In this document: positions 8,317 to 18,159 of the stretch, in pieces | Numbering within the stretch: position 1 is the first letter of the stretch | Layout: the number at the start of each line of letters is the position of its first letter | Assembly: GCA_965222485.1 (NCBI GenBank) | Contig: CBDCUC010000040.1 | Coordinates: 434,001-498,000 of the forward strand | DNA: 64,000 bases | Source: CBDCUC01 sp965222485 | GTDB lineage: Bacteria; Pseudomonadota; Alphaproteobacteria; Rhizobiales; Hyphomicrobiaceae | Direction of reading: 5' to 3' | The notes under the pieces: model-generated | Told to the model about the DNA's origin: nothing | The model's input: the letters and a program-made list of their open reading frames with translations, nothing else | Database searches by the model: none | Translations under genes and position numbers: made by a program

Positions 8317-9312
8317 ATGAATTTCATTGATAGGCCAACGCATCATCGCGAACAGCCTTGCAAAAGAGCACGACAAGGCAATCGAACGCCTGCTAGGCGC
8401 ATCGTCCAGACGCTGCCGATAGGAATGCGCTCGTTCTTGCGTGAACACACACCCGTACCAGTCAGCAAAGTCTACGGGAACGTTGGTGATCTGGAAGTGC
8501 GGTTGGCGACAAGCCCACTCGATATCAAGCGCGCTCAGCGTCTGCGCTATGAGGTCTTTTACGAAGAGATGTCGGCAACACCGAGCATGAAGGCCAAGAT
8601 GCGCCGGCGTGACGAGGACCCCTATGACGCCGTCTGTGACCATTTGCTGGTCGTCGACAATGCCCGCCCCTCAACGAAGGACGGCCTCTGGGTGTCCGGC
8701 CGCAATCCAAAGGTAGTCGGAACCTATCGCGTTCTGCGTCAGGATGTGGCTGAGCGCCGGCTTGGTTTTTACACACAGGCCGAGTATGACATTGCGCCGC
8801 TGATCGAGAGGCGGTCTCCGGACTATCGATTTATGGAGCTTGGCCGCAGTTGTGTTCTAAAGCAGTTTCGCAACAAGCGTTCTGTCGAGCTGTTGTGGCA
8901 TGGTCTTTGGACGTACGTGCGCGAACACGGTGTTGATGTGATGCTGGGGTGTGCAAGCTTTGCGGGTACTGATCCGGACGCACACGCAATGGCGCTTAGT
9001 TTTCTGCATCACAACGCGCTCGCCCCACCTGAATGGCGCTGCCGCGCCCACGACCATTTGCACATTTCGATGAATAAGATGCCCGCCGATCAGGTTGACG
9101 CAAGGCGGTCGCTAAAGGCGCTGCCGCCGCTCATAAAGGGTTATCTGCGGCTTGGCGCGTTTGTCGGCGACGGTGCAGTAATTGATCGCCAGTTCGGCAC
9201 GACCGATGTTTTGATCATTTTGCCCGTTGAAAAAATTGATCCGCGCTATTTCAGCCACTTCGGATCACCCGATGAAGTCAAAAGTCGAATTGCTACCGGC
9301 AATGCCGGTTGA
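8317..9312 (+). CDS. olsB: OlsB-like ornithine N-acyltransferase
   Basis: A 331-residue GNAT-fold protein. The core starts at LEVRLATSPLDIKRAQRLRY, the usual opening of OlsB proteins. It also has the MELGRSCV segment and the C-terminal YLRLGAFVGDGAVID..F.TTDV block typical of the family. OlsB transfers a 3-hydroxyacyl group from acyl carrier protein to ornithine, the first step to ornithine lipids. No olsA acyltransferase is next to it. The ATG at 8317 is preceded by GGGGGAGAG; the open frame continues upstream to 8239 without a better site. The N-terminal 70 residues before the core are basic and poorly conserved. Confidence 0.75.
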   Translation: MNFIDRPTHHREQPCKRARQGNRTPARRIVQTLPIGMRSFLREHTPVPVSKVYGNVGDLEVRLATSPLDIKRAQRLRYEVFYEEMSATPSMKAKMRRRDEDPYDAVCDHLLVVDNARPSTKDGLWVSGRNPKVVGTYRVLRQDVAERRLGFYTQAEYDIAPLIERRSPDYRFMELGRSCVLKQFRNKRSVELLWHGLWTYVREHGVDVMLGCASFAGTDPDAHAMALSFLHHNALAPPEWRCRAHDHLHISMNKMPADQVDARRSLKALPPLIKGYLRLGAFVGDGAVIDRQFGTTDVLIILPVEKIDPRYFSHFGSPDEVKSRIATGNAG

Positions 9313-9594
9313 CCGGACCGTGTATGCTGCGGATTGGCGTGCGGGTACGTGTTTGTGCGCATATTTTTTTCGCTGATCCTCGGAAAAATATTGCGCGAAC
9401 CAAGTTTTTATTGGGCGAATGGCAGGGTTGCGATCCCGCCCGCATCCAATTTTGACTTCCCGTAGTGCGACGATAAAATTACAATCACATATTGATGCAT
9501 AGCGACGCCCACGCGGGGCATAACAGGGGCTAAATCCGACACACTGCGACGGGCCGGTATGGCAAACGCGTGCTTTGGACGCTAGGAGAAAAAA

Positions 9595-11301
9595 ATGCGC
9601 CGTAGACGTACTTTCGCGCATGATGACACAATGCGGATTTCCAAGAGGTCTTCATTTTTCCTGACGATCGCTCTGGCCGTCTTGACGGTTTGGTTGCCCG
9701 GCCTTGCTGAAACAGCCGCAGCCAGGAAAGTTGCGCTTGTTATCGGAAACAGCAACTACGAGCATGCCACCAAACTAAAAAATCCGGTCAGCGATGCCAC
9801 AGCCCTCGCCAAGACCTTACAGGCAATTGGGTTCGACGTCATAGCAGCCTACGATTTAAACCGCCGCGATTTGGATAATCAACTTGTCACATTCGCGGAG
9901 AAGGCGGCAGATGCAACGGTTTCTCTCGTCTATTATGCAGGCCACGGTCTTCAGGTACACGGCGACACCTACCTCGTCCCTACAGACGCAAAACTGAAAG
10001 CCGAACGTGATGTCCGCCGACTGATACATGCAGATCATGTCTTGAAGGACGCGGCGCAGGCCGCCAAGCTCGCCGTCGTCATCATGGACGCCTGCCGCGA
10101 TAATCCGTTCGTAAAGCGACTTGCCGAGGCAATGGGCCCGACGAGGTCAATGACCGTGGGACGTGGTCTCAAGCAAATCTCAGATGTGCCTCGAAACACG
10201 TTGGTCGCCTATGCGACGCAGGCGGGTAACGTTGCGCTCGATGGCAAAAGCACGAACAGTCCCTACGCCACAGCTCTTATCAAGCACATCCATGCGCCCA
10301 ATAAGGATATCCGCATGGTCTTCGGGTCGGTGCGCGATACGGTGCTTGAACTGACCAATCAGCGCCAGGAGCCCTTCATATACGGGTCTCTCGGTGGTGA
10401 ACCACTCTACCTGCACCACGGTGAGAGTTCTAGCGCGCCGGCTACCGCCGCACCCCGTTCCGAACCTGAACGCGAAGAGGAACTGGCCCAGGCCTTGGAT
10501 CCCGAACTGGTACGCGATGTCAAACTCGTGCCCCAGACAGTGAAAAGAGTGCAGCCAATCAAGGACCAGTTTGCTGCATGGCAAGCAGCCAAGGTCAACA
10601 ACGACTGGGCGCGCATCGAACGCCTGCGCATAGAATTCCCGGATTCGCTGTATGGCCAGCTTGCCAGCCTGCTTCTGCAGTTGTCGGATCGCGCCGAGCT
10701 TACTGTCAAGCAAGCCGTGACCAAGCTTGCCGACTATCGCGCCGACCTGAGCCGTCTGTCGCCTGAATTCATCAAGGCAACACAAAGGAAACTATCACAG
10801 GCCAGCTATTATGGTGGCGATCATTCCGGCATACTCAACACACAGACGCGCGAGGCGCTTTATGCCTTTGTCCGCGATGTATACGGCGGCGGAAACGTCA
10901 CGTACGAGACCTTCGTGGTGCTTGCCGAATTGTCTGACACGCAAAGCGTTTCCGAACTGCTCTCCGGCCGGTGGAAGGGCCGTTATTTCTACCCCCGCGA
11001 ACACAGGGGCCGGATGGATGTTCCATTTGAGATGGATCTGGTGCTCTCGCAAGGCTGGATAGATGGCTACGTGTCAGAGCCCAACACGTTTGGTGACAAG
11101 ACGTCCAAGAACCTTTACGCGACTTTCTCTGGCGCCATTACCGGCAACAAGGTTATCTGGACCAAGAAGTATGATGGCACGGGCGGCATTTCCCACTCCG
11201 TTCGCTATACCGGCACACTTGACCGCAAGAAGAGAAGAATCGAGGGCAGATGGATTATTAGCTCCAACTGGAGCGGAAAATTCCATATCGAATTGGAATA
11301 G
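9595..11301 (+). CDS. Exported caspase-like protease (peptidase C14)
   Basis: A 568-residue protein. It opens with a basic stretch and a hydrophobic signal (about 19-42), then a caspase p20 fold (about 44-275) with the catalytic His 117 in YYAGHGLQ and Cys 167 in MDACRDNPF. It is therefore probably a periplasmic or secreted metacaspase-type enzyme. A middle helical region (about 280-440) and a C-terminal beta-rich module (about 455-568, with GRWKGRYFYP and later IEGRWI) follow; the last part resembles small lipid- or sugar-binding barrels but is unassigned. TAGGAGAAAAAA precedes the ATG. No gasdermin-like or pore-forming partner lies beside it, so a defence role is not supported. Confidence 0.8.
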   Translation: MRRRRTFAHDDTMRISKRSSFFLTIALAVLTVWLPGLAETAAARKVALVIGNSNYEHATKLKNPVSDATALAKTLQAIGFDVIAAYDLNRRDLDNQLVTFAEKAADATVSLVYYAGHGLQVHGDTYLVPTDAKLKAERDVRRLIHADHVLKDAAQAAKLAVVIMDACRDNPFVKRLAEAMGPTRSMTVGRGLKQISDVPRNTLVAYATQAGNVALDGKSTNSPYATALIKHIHAPNKDIRMVFGSVRDTVLELTNQRQEPFIYGSLGGEPLYLHHGESSSAPATAAPRSEPEREEELAQALDPELVRDVKLVPQTVKRVQPIKDQFAAWQAAKVNNDWARIERLRIEFPDSLYGQLASLLLQLSDRAELTVKQAVTKLADYRADLSRLSPEFIKATQRKLSQASYYGGDHSGILNTQTREALYAFVRDVYGGGNVTYETFVVLAELSDTQSVSELLSGRWKGRYFYPREHRGRMDVPFEMDLVLSQGWIDGYVSEPNTFGDKTSKNLYATFSGAITGNKVIWTKKYDGTGGISHSVRYTGTLDRKKRRIEGRWIISSNWSGKFHIELE

Positions 11302-11593
11302 TGCCAGTTGACGCCACTCAGCACACAGGCTCCAGATTGATCGGGTGGCATACAGCCCGTCGGTTCAGCTCTGCGGCGCGGAAGCCACCATCACCTGCCC
11401 TCCCGCCCTGTTTCCTAAACCCGCCCTGCGATGACCTGTTAAGAACGCGACGCAGTAGCCTCTTGCAACGGCCTCATTTGTGTCTGCCAATGTGCCCCGG
11501 TCCGGCCAACTTAATCGATTGGTTGCGGGCTGGTAGCGCCACCTCACCCCGCGGCCACGCAGGTCGCAGCCGAAACAGTTCTAGGCTTAAGCG

Positions 11594-12538
11594 ATGGTAG
11601 GATCTATTTTTCGAATTCTGGTGCTACTTGTTCCGGCAGTTGGCGTATTGGCGTTTTTATGTGAGGGCCTGACGGCAGGCGAGACAACACTCCTAGAATC
11701 GCGCGAGTCGATCTACAACAACATCTACATTTATGAGCGCGACCAGTACGTCACCATGACATTCGGACATAACAGGCGCTTTTATACCGAAACTGTCTAC
11801 GATACGTCCGATGAATTGGCACTTCCGGTTACCTACACACGCTACATGACGCTGGCCCTTGCCTATGCGCGCGAGGTAAAGAGCGTTCTGGAAATCGGTT
11901 TCGGAGGTGGGCGCACAGCCTGGTATCTGCATAAACAGATGCCGGAAATCGAGATGCTGTCCGTCGAGCTCGATCCTGTGGTTGTCGATTTGGCTCGTAA
12001 ATACTTTGGAATTCGCACCAATGAAAAGTTTCGCGTCAAGGTCGCGGACGGGCGCCGCCATATGCTCGTGGACGAGACACGCCACGACGTTATCATGATT
12101 GACGCCTATCGCGGACCATTCGTTCCGTTTCATCTCCTGACGAAGGAATTCTTCAAGGTTGTGAAGTCACGCCTCAAACCAGGGGGGGTTGCTGTACAAA
12201 ATATAGAACCGACAACCATGATGTTCGACAGTGCACTCGCAACGATCGGTGAAATTTTTGATCACGTCGACATTTACGAGGCCAAGGGCAATATTGTCGC
12301 CGTCGCCTATGACGGTAAGGCGCTTAGTCAGGGCGAGCTGAAAACGCGAGCGCAAGCGGTGCAAGACCAGTACAAACTTGTCTACGCATTACCAGATATG
12401 CTCAGCCGTCGCCGTGTGGTGGATGCCGATCTTGATGCAAAGGTCTTGTCAGACGATTTTGCTCCAGTCGAATCACTCCTTGCCATCGAAAAGTACAACC
12501 GCAAGCTCGACGACATTTCACAAAAGGCTGCGCAATGA
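11594..12538 (+). CDS. Membrane-anchored spermidine-synthase-like protein
   Basis: A 314-residue protein. Residues 5-25 are a single hydrophobic anchor or signal; the rest is a class I methyltransferase/aminopropyltransferase fold with a glycine loop LEIGFGGGRTAWYL, the acidic ELDPVV strand end and VADGRRHML. The later segment reads IDAYRGPFVPFHLLTKEFF. This is the pattern of the synthase half of membrane-fused spermidine-synthase-like proteins, not of true SpeE. Here the synthase half is a separate protein with its own N-terminal anchor. Its reaction is unknown, and export would separate it from decarboxylated SAM. Its last four bases (ATGA) overlap the next start. Confidence 0.7.
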   Translation: MVGSIFRILVLLVPAVGVLAFLCEGLTAGETTLLESRESIYNNIYIYERDQYVTMTFGHNRRFYTETVYDTSDELALPVTYTRYMTLALAYAREVKSVLEIGFGGGRTAWYLHKQMPEIEMLSVELDPVVVDLARKYFGIRTNEKFRVKVADGRRHMLVDETRHDVIMIDAYRGPFVPFHLLTKEFFKVVKSRLKPGGVAVQNIEPTTMMFDSALATIGEIFDHVDIYEAKGNIVAVAYDGKALSQGELKTRAQAVQDQYKLVYALPDMLSRRRVVDADLDAKVLSDDFAPVESLLAIEKYNRKLDDISQKAAQ

Positions 12539-14124
12539 AGAACTCGCGCCGTCTCTCCATCGCATTCGTTTTGTCGTGCCTCTTCGTTATCGGCTTTGCG
12601 CTGATGGGTTTTGAGATGCTCGGCAGCCGCTATCTCAACCCCTATTTCGGCGGCGGCATCACCACCTGGGCGAGCCTCATCTCTGTCGTGCTGCTGGCTA
12701 TGATGCTGGGGTATTATGGCGGCGGATTCGTCGTCGACAGCTTTCCTGGACTGGGTGTTCTGATCATCTCCGTTCTGACCGCAGGCATATCTTTGATATT
12801 CGTTCCGGTCTTTGCCGACGATTTGATTATATCAATCATGACGACATTCGGCGATGGATTCTGGGGCGTCCTTCTCGCGTCCTTTTTCCTGTCCTTTATT
12901 CCAGTCGGACTCTTGAGTGCATGTTCTCCCTACGTCGTGCGCCTCTTGCTCATCGACCTTAAAGCCGGCGGCAAGACCACAGGGTTGGTCTACGCCGTTT
13001 CCACATTTGGAAATGTTGCCGGGACACTTGCCACGACATTTTATCTCATCCCATCCTTTGGAACGCGGGCGATTACATCCGCTTTCGGTATGATACTGAT
13101 CGCACTTGCCATACTGATTTTTTCACTGCGCCACCACATAACGCGCGGCCTCATCTCCAAAGGCATAACGCCAGCACTTTTGGCGCTCGTATCGCTGCCC
13201 CTTATTGTCGCCCCACATGGTCCTGCAGAGGCGGCCTCGCGCGAAAACATAAACCCCTTGGCACAAGTCTCCGCCTTCTATCCCGAAGGTCCGCTTTGGC
13301 AGGATGGCGATTTGTATTACGCGGAGATGCAGAAAAATCGTGTCATGCGACTTCGCGGGGGCAACGCGGCGACCTTTTGGCGCGAGGAGGGTTGCGGACC
13401 AACGTCACTTGCTCGATACAAGTCGGCTGATTTTATCATTCTGTGCCACCTGGCCGCCAAGCTGGTGCAAGTCAATGCTACTGGCGAAATACTTAGTGAA
13501 ATGAAGCTCACGCCGAGCGGACAGCGGTTCATGGATCCCAATGATTGCCACTCGGACGGCGCCGGTGGCGTCTTTTTCACCGACCCGGGTCCCTTCTCAT
13601 CACCCTCCAGCGCTAATGGGACGGTTTACCATCTTGCGCCGGATGGTCGGCTGACAGTCATTGCACGTGATCTAAAGTATGCAAATGGGATAGCGTATGA
13701 CGTGAACACGCGCACGCTCCTTGTCTCTGAACATTTGGCGCGAAAGGTGTGGGAATACACGCTGGATGACCGCATGAAGGTTGTGTCCGCGCGCGTGTTT
13801 TTAGACATTGCAAGCCTGCTTACGCCGGAAGCACTCGTTAATCCTCTAATAGGACCTGACGGCATCGAGTTCACCCACAATGGCTCTGCGGTTATTGCCA
13901 TTTATGGCGCCGGACTACTTGTCATTGTCTCCGCCAGCGGCCAGATAAGACAACTTGAGACCGGCATAAGATACGTCACTAACATCGCATCGAATGGCAG
14001 CAACATCGCTGTTGTCGGCTCATTCACCAACAACCGCCCTCTCAATCAGGGTCGGGTCCAGATCTTCGACTTGCAAACTATAGAAAGCGCGCGAAACGGC
14101 CATGTGTTGTCTGTCACAAAATAA
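12535..14124 (+). CDS. Membrane domain fused to SMP-30/lactonase propeller
   Basis: A 529-residue fusion. Residues 8-226 hold about seven membrane helices resembling the membrane half of fused MFS/spermidine-synthase proteins. From about residue 240 the chain is an SMP-30/gluconolactonase-type beta-propeller. By position its four metal ligands are kept: Glu 251 (YPEGPLW), Asn 336 (DPNDCHSDG), Asn 384 (YANGIAYD) and Asp 442 (GPDGIEF). With an odd helix count and N-terminus inside, the propeller would face the periplasm. It is translationally coupled to the synthase-like gene by a 4-base overlap and overlaps the next gene by 23 bases. I know of no characterised protein with this layout; the substrate could be a lactone or ester. 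Confidence 0.7.
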   Translation: MKNSRRLSIAFVLSCLFVIGFALMGFEMLGSRYLNPYFGGGITTWASLISVVLLAMMLGYYGGGFVVDSFPGLGVLIISVLTAGISLIFVPVFADDLIISIMTTFGDGFWGVLLASFFLSFIPVGLLSACSPYVVRLLLIDLKAGGKTTGLVYAVSTFGNVAGTLATTFYLIPSFGTRAITSAFGMILIALAILIFSLRHHITRGLISKGITPALLALVSLPLIVAPHGPAEAASRENINPLAQVSAFYPEGPLWQDGDLYYAEMQKNRVMRLRGGNAATFWREEGCGPTSLARYKSADFIILCHLAAKLVQVNATGEILSEMKLTPSGQRFMDPNDCHSDGAGGVFFTDPGPFSSPSSANGTVYHLAPDGRLTVIARDLKYANGIAYDVNTRTLLVSEHLARKVWEYTLDDRMKVVSARVFLDIASLLTPEALVNPLIGPDGIEFTHNGSAVIAIYGAGLLVIVSASGQIRQLETGIRYVTNIASNGSNIAVVGSFTNNRPLNQGRVQIFDLQTIESARNGHVLSVTK

Positions 14125-15121
14125 GTTAGCTCGAGGTAAGATATCGGCCATTGTGGGGTTTGTATTGCTATGCATGTTGTCCCTTGCCCCGCCTCCCTCG
14201 TATGCCGCCGACCGATCCGGCGGCATTGGCGAATTGATGCTGCGCAAACATGAGATTTCTGAGAAATTGGCGCGCCAGGTCGCTTCCTGCGTAGGACAAA
14301 AAGACACCGACCACATTGCTTTTCGCGGCTGCATCGACTGGCACTCTGCGGTACATGGCGTATGGGCATTGCTCGCCTATACCAACGCGACAGGAGATCA
14401 ACGCCACGTTGCTCTCATTAGCCACATCTTGACGCCGGAAAATATTTCCGGCGAACACGAATACATTAAGAAGCACCCACATTTCGAAATGCCTTATGGC
14501 CGGGCGTGGTTCTTGCGCACGACGCTTGCGTACGAGACCGCATTTGAGTCCGGCGCGCTGCAGCCCATGGCCGATGATATTTTTCAAAGCCTGCTTGACC
14601 ACTACGAAAATTCACCAATAGAGCCGACGTCGAAAAGCTACGACAGCGCTTCTTGGGCTCTACTGAACATGTGGGACTACGCGCAAAACCGGGGCAACGA
14701 AGCAGCGCTCACAAAGCTCCGTTCTTGGACAACCAAGCACTTCGCCTATGACGGTGCGACCTGCCCGCCGAATGCTGACGGCACGTCCTTCATGGCGGTG
14801 TGTACCAACTGGGCTTGGCTTGCCAGCCGCGTCCTGGATACGTCCCAGTTGTCGGCCTGGCTTCAGAACTTCTTTTCAAAGTCCGGCCTGCCACGGCCGG
14901 TCACAAAACCGCGCAATTGGCATCATTATGGACAGAACTTCTCGCGCGCCTGGGGCCTTTGGGCTCTCTATCAGGCAACCGGGGAATACAGGTATGCCTC
15001 GGCCTATACCGAACATTTCCAGCGGGGATACGAGCCGGAAACAAATTGGGCTGGCGACTACAAGGGTGTCGGCCATTGGGTTGCCCAGTTTGGCATGCTC
15101 GCGGTTACACCGCTGTTCTGA
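14102..15121 (+). CDS. DUF2891-like exported helical-toroid protein
   Basis: A 339-residue protein with an N-terminal signal (about 15-35, cut after a Tyr-Ala). The mature part has DWHSAVHGVWAL and MPYGRAWFL, which match the style of DUF2891 proteins, predicted alpha/alpha toroids of unknown function. Several Trp/His/Asp-rich turns (NWAWLASRV, NWHHYGQNF) suggest a sugar- or small-molecule-binding groove. It overlaps the propeller gene by 23 bases, so the three genes are almost surely one operon. An internal GTG downstream of GAGGTAAG is a possible alternative start. It faces the reverse-strand kinase gene with only seven bases between them. Confidence 0.55.
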   Translation: MCCLSQNKLARGKISAIVGFVLLCMLSLAPPPSYAADRSGGIGELMLRKHEISEKLARQVASCVGQKDTDHIAFRGCIDWHSAVHGVWALLAYTNATGDQRHVALISHILTPENISGEHEYIKKHPHFEMPYGRAWFLRTTLAYETAFESGALQPMADDIFQSLLDHYENSPIEPTSKSYDSASWALLNMWDYAQNRGNEAALTKLRSWTTKHFAYDGATCPPNADGTSFMAVCTNWAWLASRVLDTSQLSAWLQNFFSKSGLPRPVTKPRNWHHYGQNFSRAWGLWALYQATGEYRYASAYTEHFQRGYEPETNWAGDYKGVGHWVAQFGMLAVTPLF

Positions 15122-15128
15122 AGAGCCC

Positions 15129-17825
15129 TTAGCGTTCAGCGACAGACCGGCCGTAACGGGAAAGATCCCATATCCGCAAAGTTCCGTCAGCGCCTGCGGT
15201 GACCATGCGCGTGCCGCTGGCATTGAAGACGATGCCCGAGGCGCCGGTCGCTTGGTGCGCCAATGTCGTGATGGCGCGGCCTGAGCGCATACTCCACAAG
15301 CGCACGGTGCCGTCGAGACTCGCAGAAGCAAGCAGCGATCCGCTAGGCGAAAATGCGAGACCCTTCACGGCGCGCTTGTGACCGCGCAGGCGCCGTTGCA
15401 GGCGCCGTGATCTGGGAGACCAAAGCCGGATTTCACCGTTAAGCGCTCCTGCCGCAAGCCTGTTTCCACCCGGAGCGAATGCCAACGACGAAATAAAGTC
15501 GCCGTGCCGACGATAAGTGCGCAGCTTTTCGAAATTTCCAAGGCGCCAGAGGTGAACGGACTTGTCCGCGCTTCCCGTTGCCAAGTAAGGCCCGGCGGCG
15601 GAGTAGGCAACGGCTTGGACCGCATTCTTGTGGCTGTCAAAGACATGGACCGGCTGAGCATGTGCCTTAACATCCCACAGGGCCACTTTCCAATCATGTC
15701 CCGCAGCTGCCACACGTTGGCCATTGTCGGTAAATGCGACCGACCAAACACTGGCCTCGTTTCGCCTGAAGCTTGCGACCTTGCTTCCGGCTTCCAGGTC
15801 CCAAACGTCGACGTGACCATCTTCGTGGCCTGTTACGGCCTTTTGGCCGTGCACCGAAAGCGATGTTGCCGAGCCGTGGTCCAGCATGATTGTTCGCTGC
15901 AATGTTCCACTTTGCGCATCCCAAATCGACAGCATGCCGTCTTTGCCGATCGAGACGATTTGCTTGTCGCCACCCGCGAAGGCAACGGCCGTCGCGCCAG
16001 AGGCATGGGCCGGGATCTGTGTGACCAGCGGAATGCTGGCAGCGAGCGCAGGTCGTTCCGAAATTGAGCCTGTCTGCCTCGGCCTGCGCCGCGCATCTGC
16101 GTCCACAGTTGTTGCGGCCGAACGGGTGGCAGCGTTGTTCTTGCCCGCGGCTTGTTTGGTTGATGGCTCAGGCGCCTCTGCGGCAGGAAAATTCTTCATC
16201 TCCTGCTGGATCATGACGGCGCCGGTGGCCACACCAACTCCGATCAGCAGCTTCACGCCAAGCGACGTCAACCAGCGACGCGATGACCGTGCCGGCCGTG
16301 GCTTCGGCGGCATGCGCCGCTCAATGACGGCCGGGGGAAGGATGCGCAGCTTGGCCGGCTCGGCCGCCGCCTTCATTGCCTTGGCCTTGCCGCCCGCACC
16401 TTTCGCAGCTTTGCCATTGGCCTTTAGCTTTGCCTTTGCATTGGCGGGCTTACCTGGCCCCGCCTTCTTTTTCGCCACCTTTTCGCGGTCACGCCGCCGC
16501 CAGCCTGGAAACGAAATCGGCTTGACGAGCGTGTCCAGTTTTACAGTTGCCGCGGAACTCGCTGCTGGTGCATCCGGCACTGGGGCGACGTCCACCAGCA
16601 CAGCATCACTGTCCGGTGCCATTGCCGCTGACGGGTCAGCAGCCCCATCCTCTGCACCGGCGAGAGCGGCGGCGAGCGAGCGGCGCTTGTTGGCAGCATG
16701 GTCGGCACCTTGCCCACCCTGTCTGCCGGGTGCTGCTTCCTCCTTGTTGCGGAAGCGATCGAAGAAGTCGATCATGCCACCCTGCGGGCCTGGCGCGTCG
16801 GGCGGTGGTGGCGTTGCGACTGCTGGTGAGATTTGCTCTGCCCCGGCGAGCGGCACGGTTGCAACATCGCGATCCCCCGCCGCGGGCAATTTCTTCTTCC
16901 TGGCGCCGCGCCTTATTCCAAATAGACCGCCGCCTGCCGCTTCTTCTTCAGCAGGCGCGAGCAGGTCCCCTCGCCAAGCCGCAATGGATTGCGGGCGCTG
17001 ATCGACCTGAAGCGCGAGCGCTCGATCTACGGCCTCGAGAAAACGCGGCCGATAGGAGCTAAGCGCCGCCGTCGCTGCGGGAATAATTTCATCCTTCACC
17101 ATACGTGATGGCGAGTCCGGCGGCCGCTTTCCGCTAACCGCGTGGTATAGCGTTGCACCAAGCGCGTAGATGTCGGTCCAAGGACCCTGCTGGCGGCTGG
17201 TCGCGGCGTATTGCTCGTAAGGGCTGTAGCCGGGTTTTACCAACGCCGAAACGGTCTTCGAATTGGTAGCGATTTCACCGCGTGCCGAACCAAAGTCGAT
17301 AAGAACCGGTGTGCCATCCTTGCGGATAATAATGTTGTCCGGTGCGATGTCACGATGCAGGAAGTCCGAGTCGTGGATAAGGCTGAGCGCGTCGAGCAGG
17401 GGTTCGAGAATACCATCGAGTTCCTTTTGTCGTGGCGCGCGGCCAAGCCCTTTCAGCCATGACTTGAAACTTTGACCTTCCTCGAAATGAAGCACCATGT
17501 AGCCGGTATTGTTCGCGCGAAAATATCGATAGACGCGAACGATATGGGGATGATTGAATTTGGCCAGTGTTTGCGCTTCTTCGATGAAGCGATCGAGCCC
17601 CCACCGATAATCAACATCACTGCCCTGCGAGCGAGGCGCGGCGTCGATACCGTTCGAACGCGCTGCAAAGTCCGCGGGAAAATATTCTTTTATGGTGACG
17701 CGGCGCGCGAGCGCGATTTCGGTGGCGAGATAAGTGACGCCGAATCCCCCCGCACCCAGGACGCGCTCAATGCGGTAGTCGCCCACGAGTTCCGTTCCGC
17801 TTGGTAGGGCGATTAGGTTGGTCAT
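15129..17825 (-). CDS. Transmembrane Ser/Thr kinase with WD40 propeller
   Basis: An 898-residue protein. The kinase domain (about 16-290) has the glycine loop GAGGFGVTY, Lys 46, the catalytic loop HRDIAPDN with Asp 159 and DFGSAR with Asp 177. The HRDIAPDN form is typical of bacterial kinases that work with FHA and PP2C partners. A long Ala/Lys/Pro-rich linker precedes one membrane helix (about 523-542). The C-terminal part has seven WD40-type blades, enough to close a propeller, and should lie in the periplasm. An ectodomain sensor driving a cytoplasmic kinase is the natural reading. Two FHA genes and a PP2C gene follow divergently from about 18.2 kb. Confidence 0.9.
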   Translation of the reverse strand: MTNLIALPSGTELVGDYRIERVLGAGGFGVTYLATEIALARRVTIKEYFPADFAARSNGIDAAPRSQGSDVDYRWGLDRFIEEAQTLAKFNHPHIVRVYRYFRANNTGYMVLHFEEGQSFKSWLKGLGRAPRQKELDGILEPLLDALSLIHDSDFLHRDIAPDNIIIRKDGTPVLIDFGSARGEIATNSKTVSALVKPGYSPYEQYAATSRQQGPWTDIYALGATLYHAVSGKRPPDSPSRMVKDEIIPAATAALSSYRPRFLEAVDRALALQVDQRPQSIAAWRGDLLAPAEEEAAGGGLFGIRRGARKKKLPAAGDRDVATVPLAGAEQISPAVATPPPPDAPGPQGGMIDFFDRFRNKEEAAPGRQGGQGADHAANKRRSLAAALAGAEDGAADPSAAMAPDSDAVLVDVAPVPDAPAASSAATVKLDTLVKPISFPGWRRRDREKVAKKKAGPGKPANAKAKLKANGKAAKGAGGKAKAMKAAAEPAKLRILPPAVIERRMPPKPRPARSSRRWLTSLGVKLLIGVGVATGAVMIQQEMKNFPAAEAPEPSTKQAAGKNNAATRSAATTVDADARRRPRQTGSISERPALAASIPLVTQIPAHASGATAVAFAGGDKQIVSIGKDGMLSIWDAQSGTLQRTIMLDHGSATSLSVHGQKAVTGHEDGHVDVWDLEAGSKVASFRRNEASVWSVAFTDNGQRVAAAGHDWKVALWDVKAHAQPVHVFDSHKNAVQAVAYSAAGPYLATGSADKSVHLWRLGNFEKLRTYRRHGDFISSLAFAPGGNRLAAGALNGEIRLWSPRSRRLQRRLRGHKRAVKGLAFSPSGSLLASASLDGTVRLWSMRSGRAITTLAHQATGASGIVFNASGTRMVTAGADGTLRIWDLSRYGRSVAER

Positions 17826-18159
17826 GATCCCCTAACTGCCGCGGTTGACGTCTGTGGTTCCCTCACACGATCTCCAATGATGAGCTGATCCGTTGAGACC
17901 AAGGCCCTTACCCATTCAGAAAATCGGCCGCTTAATCGGCCCAGACGGAGGGCAGCCGCGCAAGCGCGCCGGCCAATTAGCACCCGTGCTTTGACGAATC
18001 CGTCCCTATTCTTCTCATTTTGCCATTAATGGAACAGGAATATGGCGCTCCCGCGAGAATTCCTTGCAAGATTGGCAAATCGCTGTTGTGTAATTAATTA
18101 TTGTGGACCGGCGTGGTTTTTTTGGTGCTGACGTGGCAAGGGGTCCGGCCCTGGGGTGG

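Noticed and set aside
9595..11301. Caspase-like gene as a gasdermin-type defence system
   Set aside because: No gasdermin-like or other pore-forming neighbour, and the protein seems to be exported.
15886..17001. Long 371-codon frame opposite the Ser/Thr kinase gene
   Set aside because: It lies wholly antisense to a clear kinase-WD40 gene and opposite its low-complexity linker; a GC-driven shadow.
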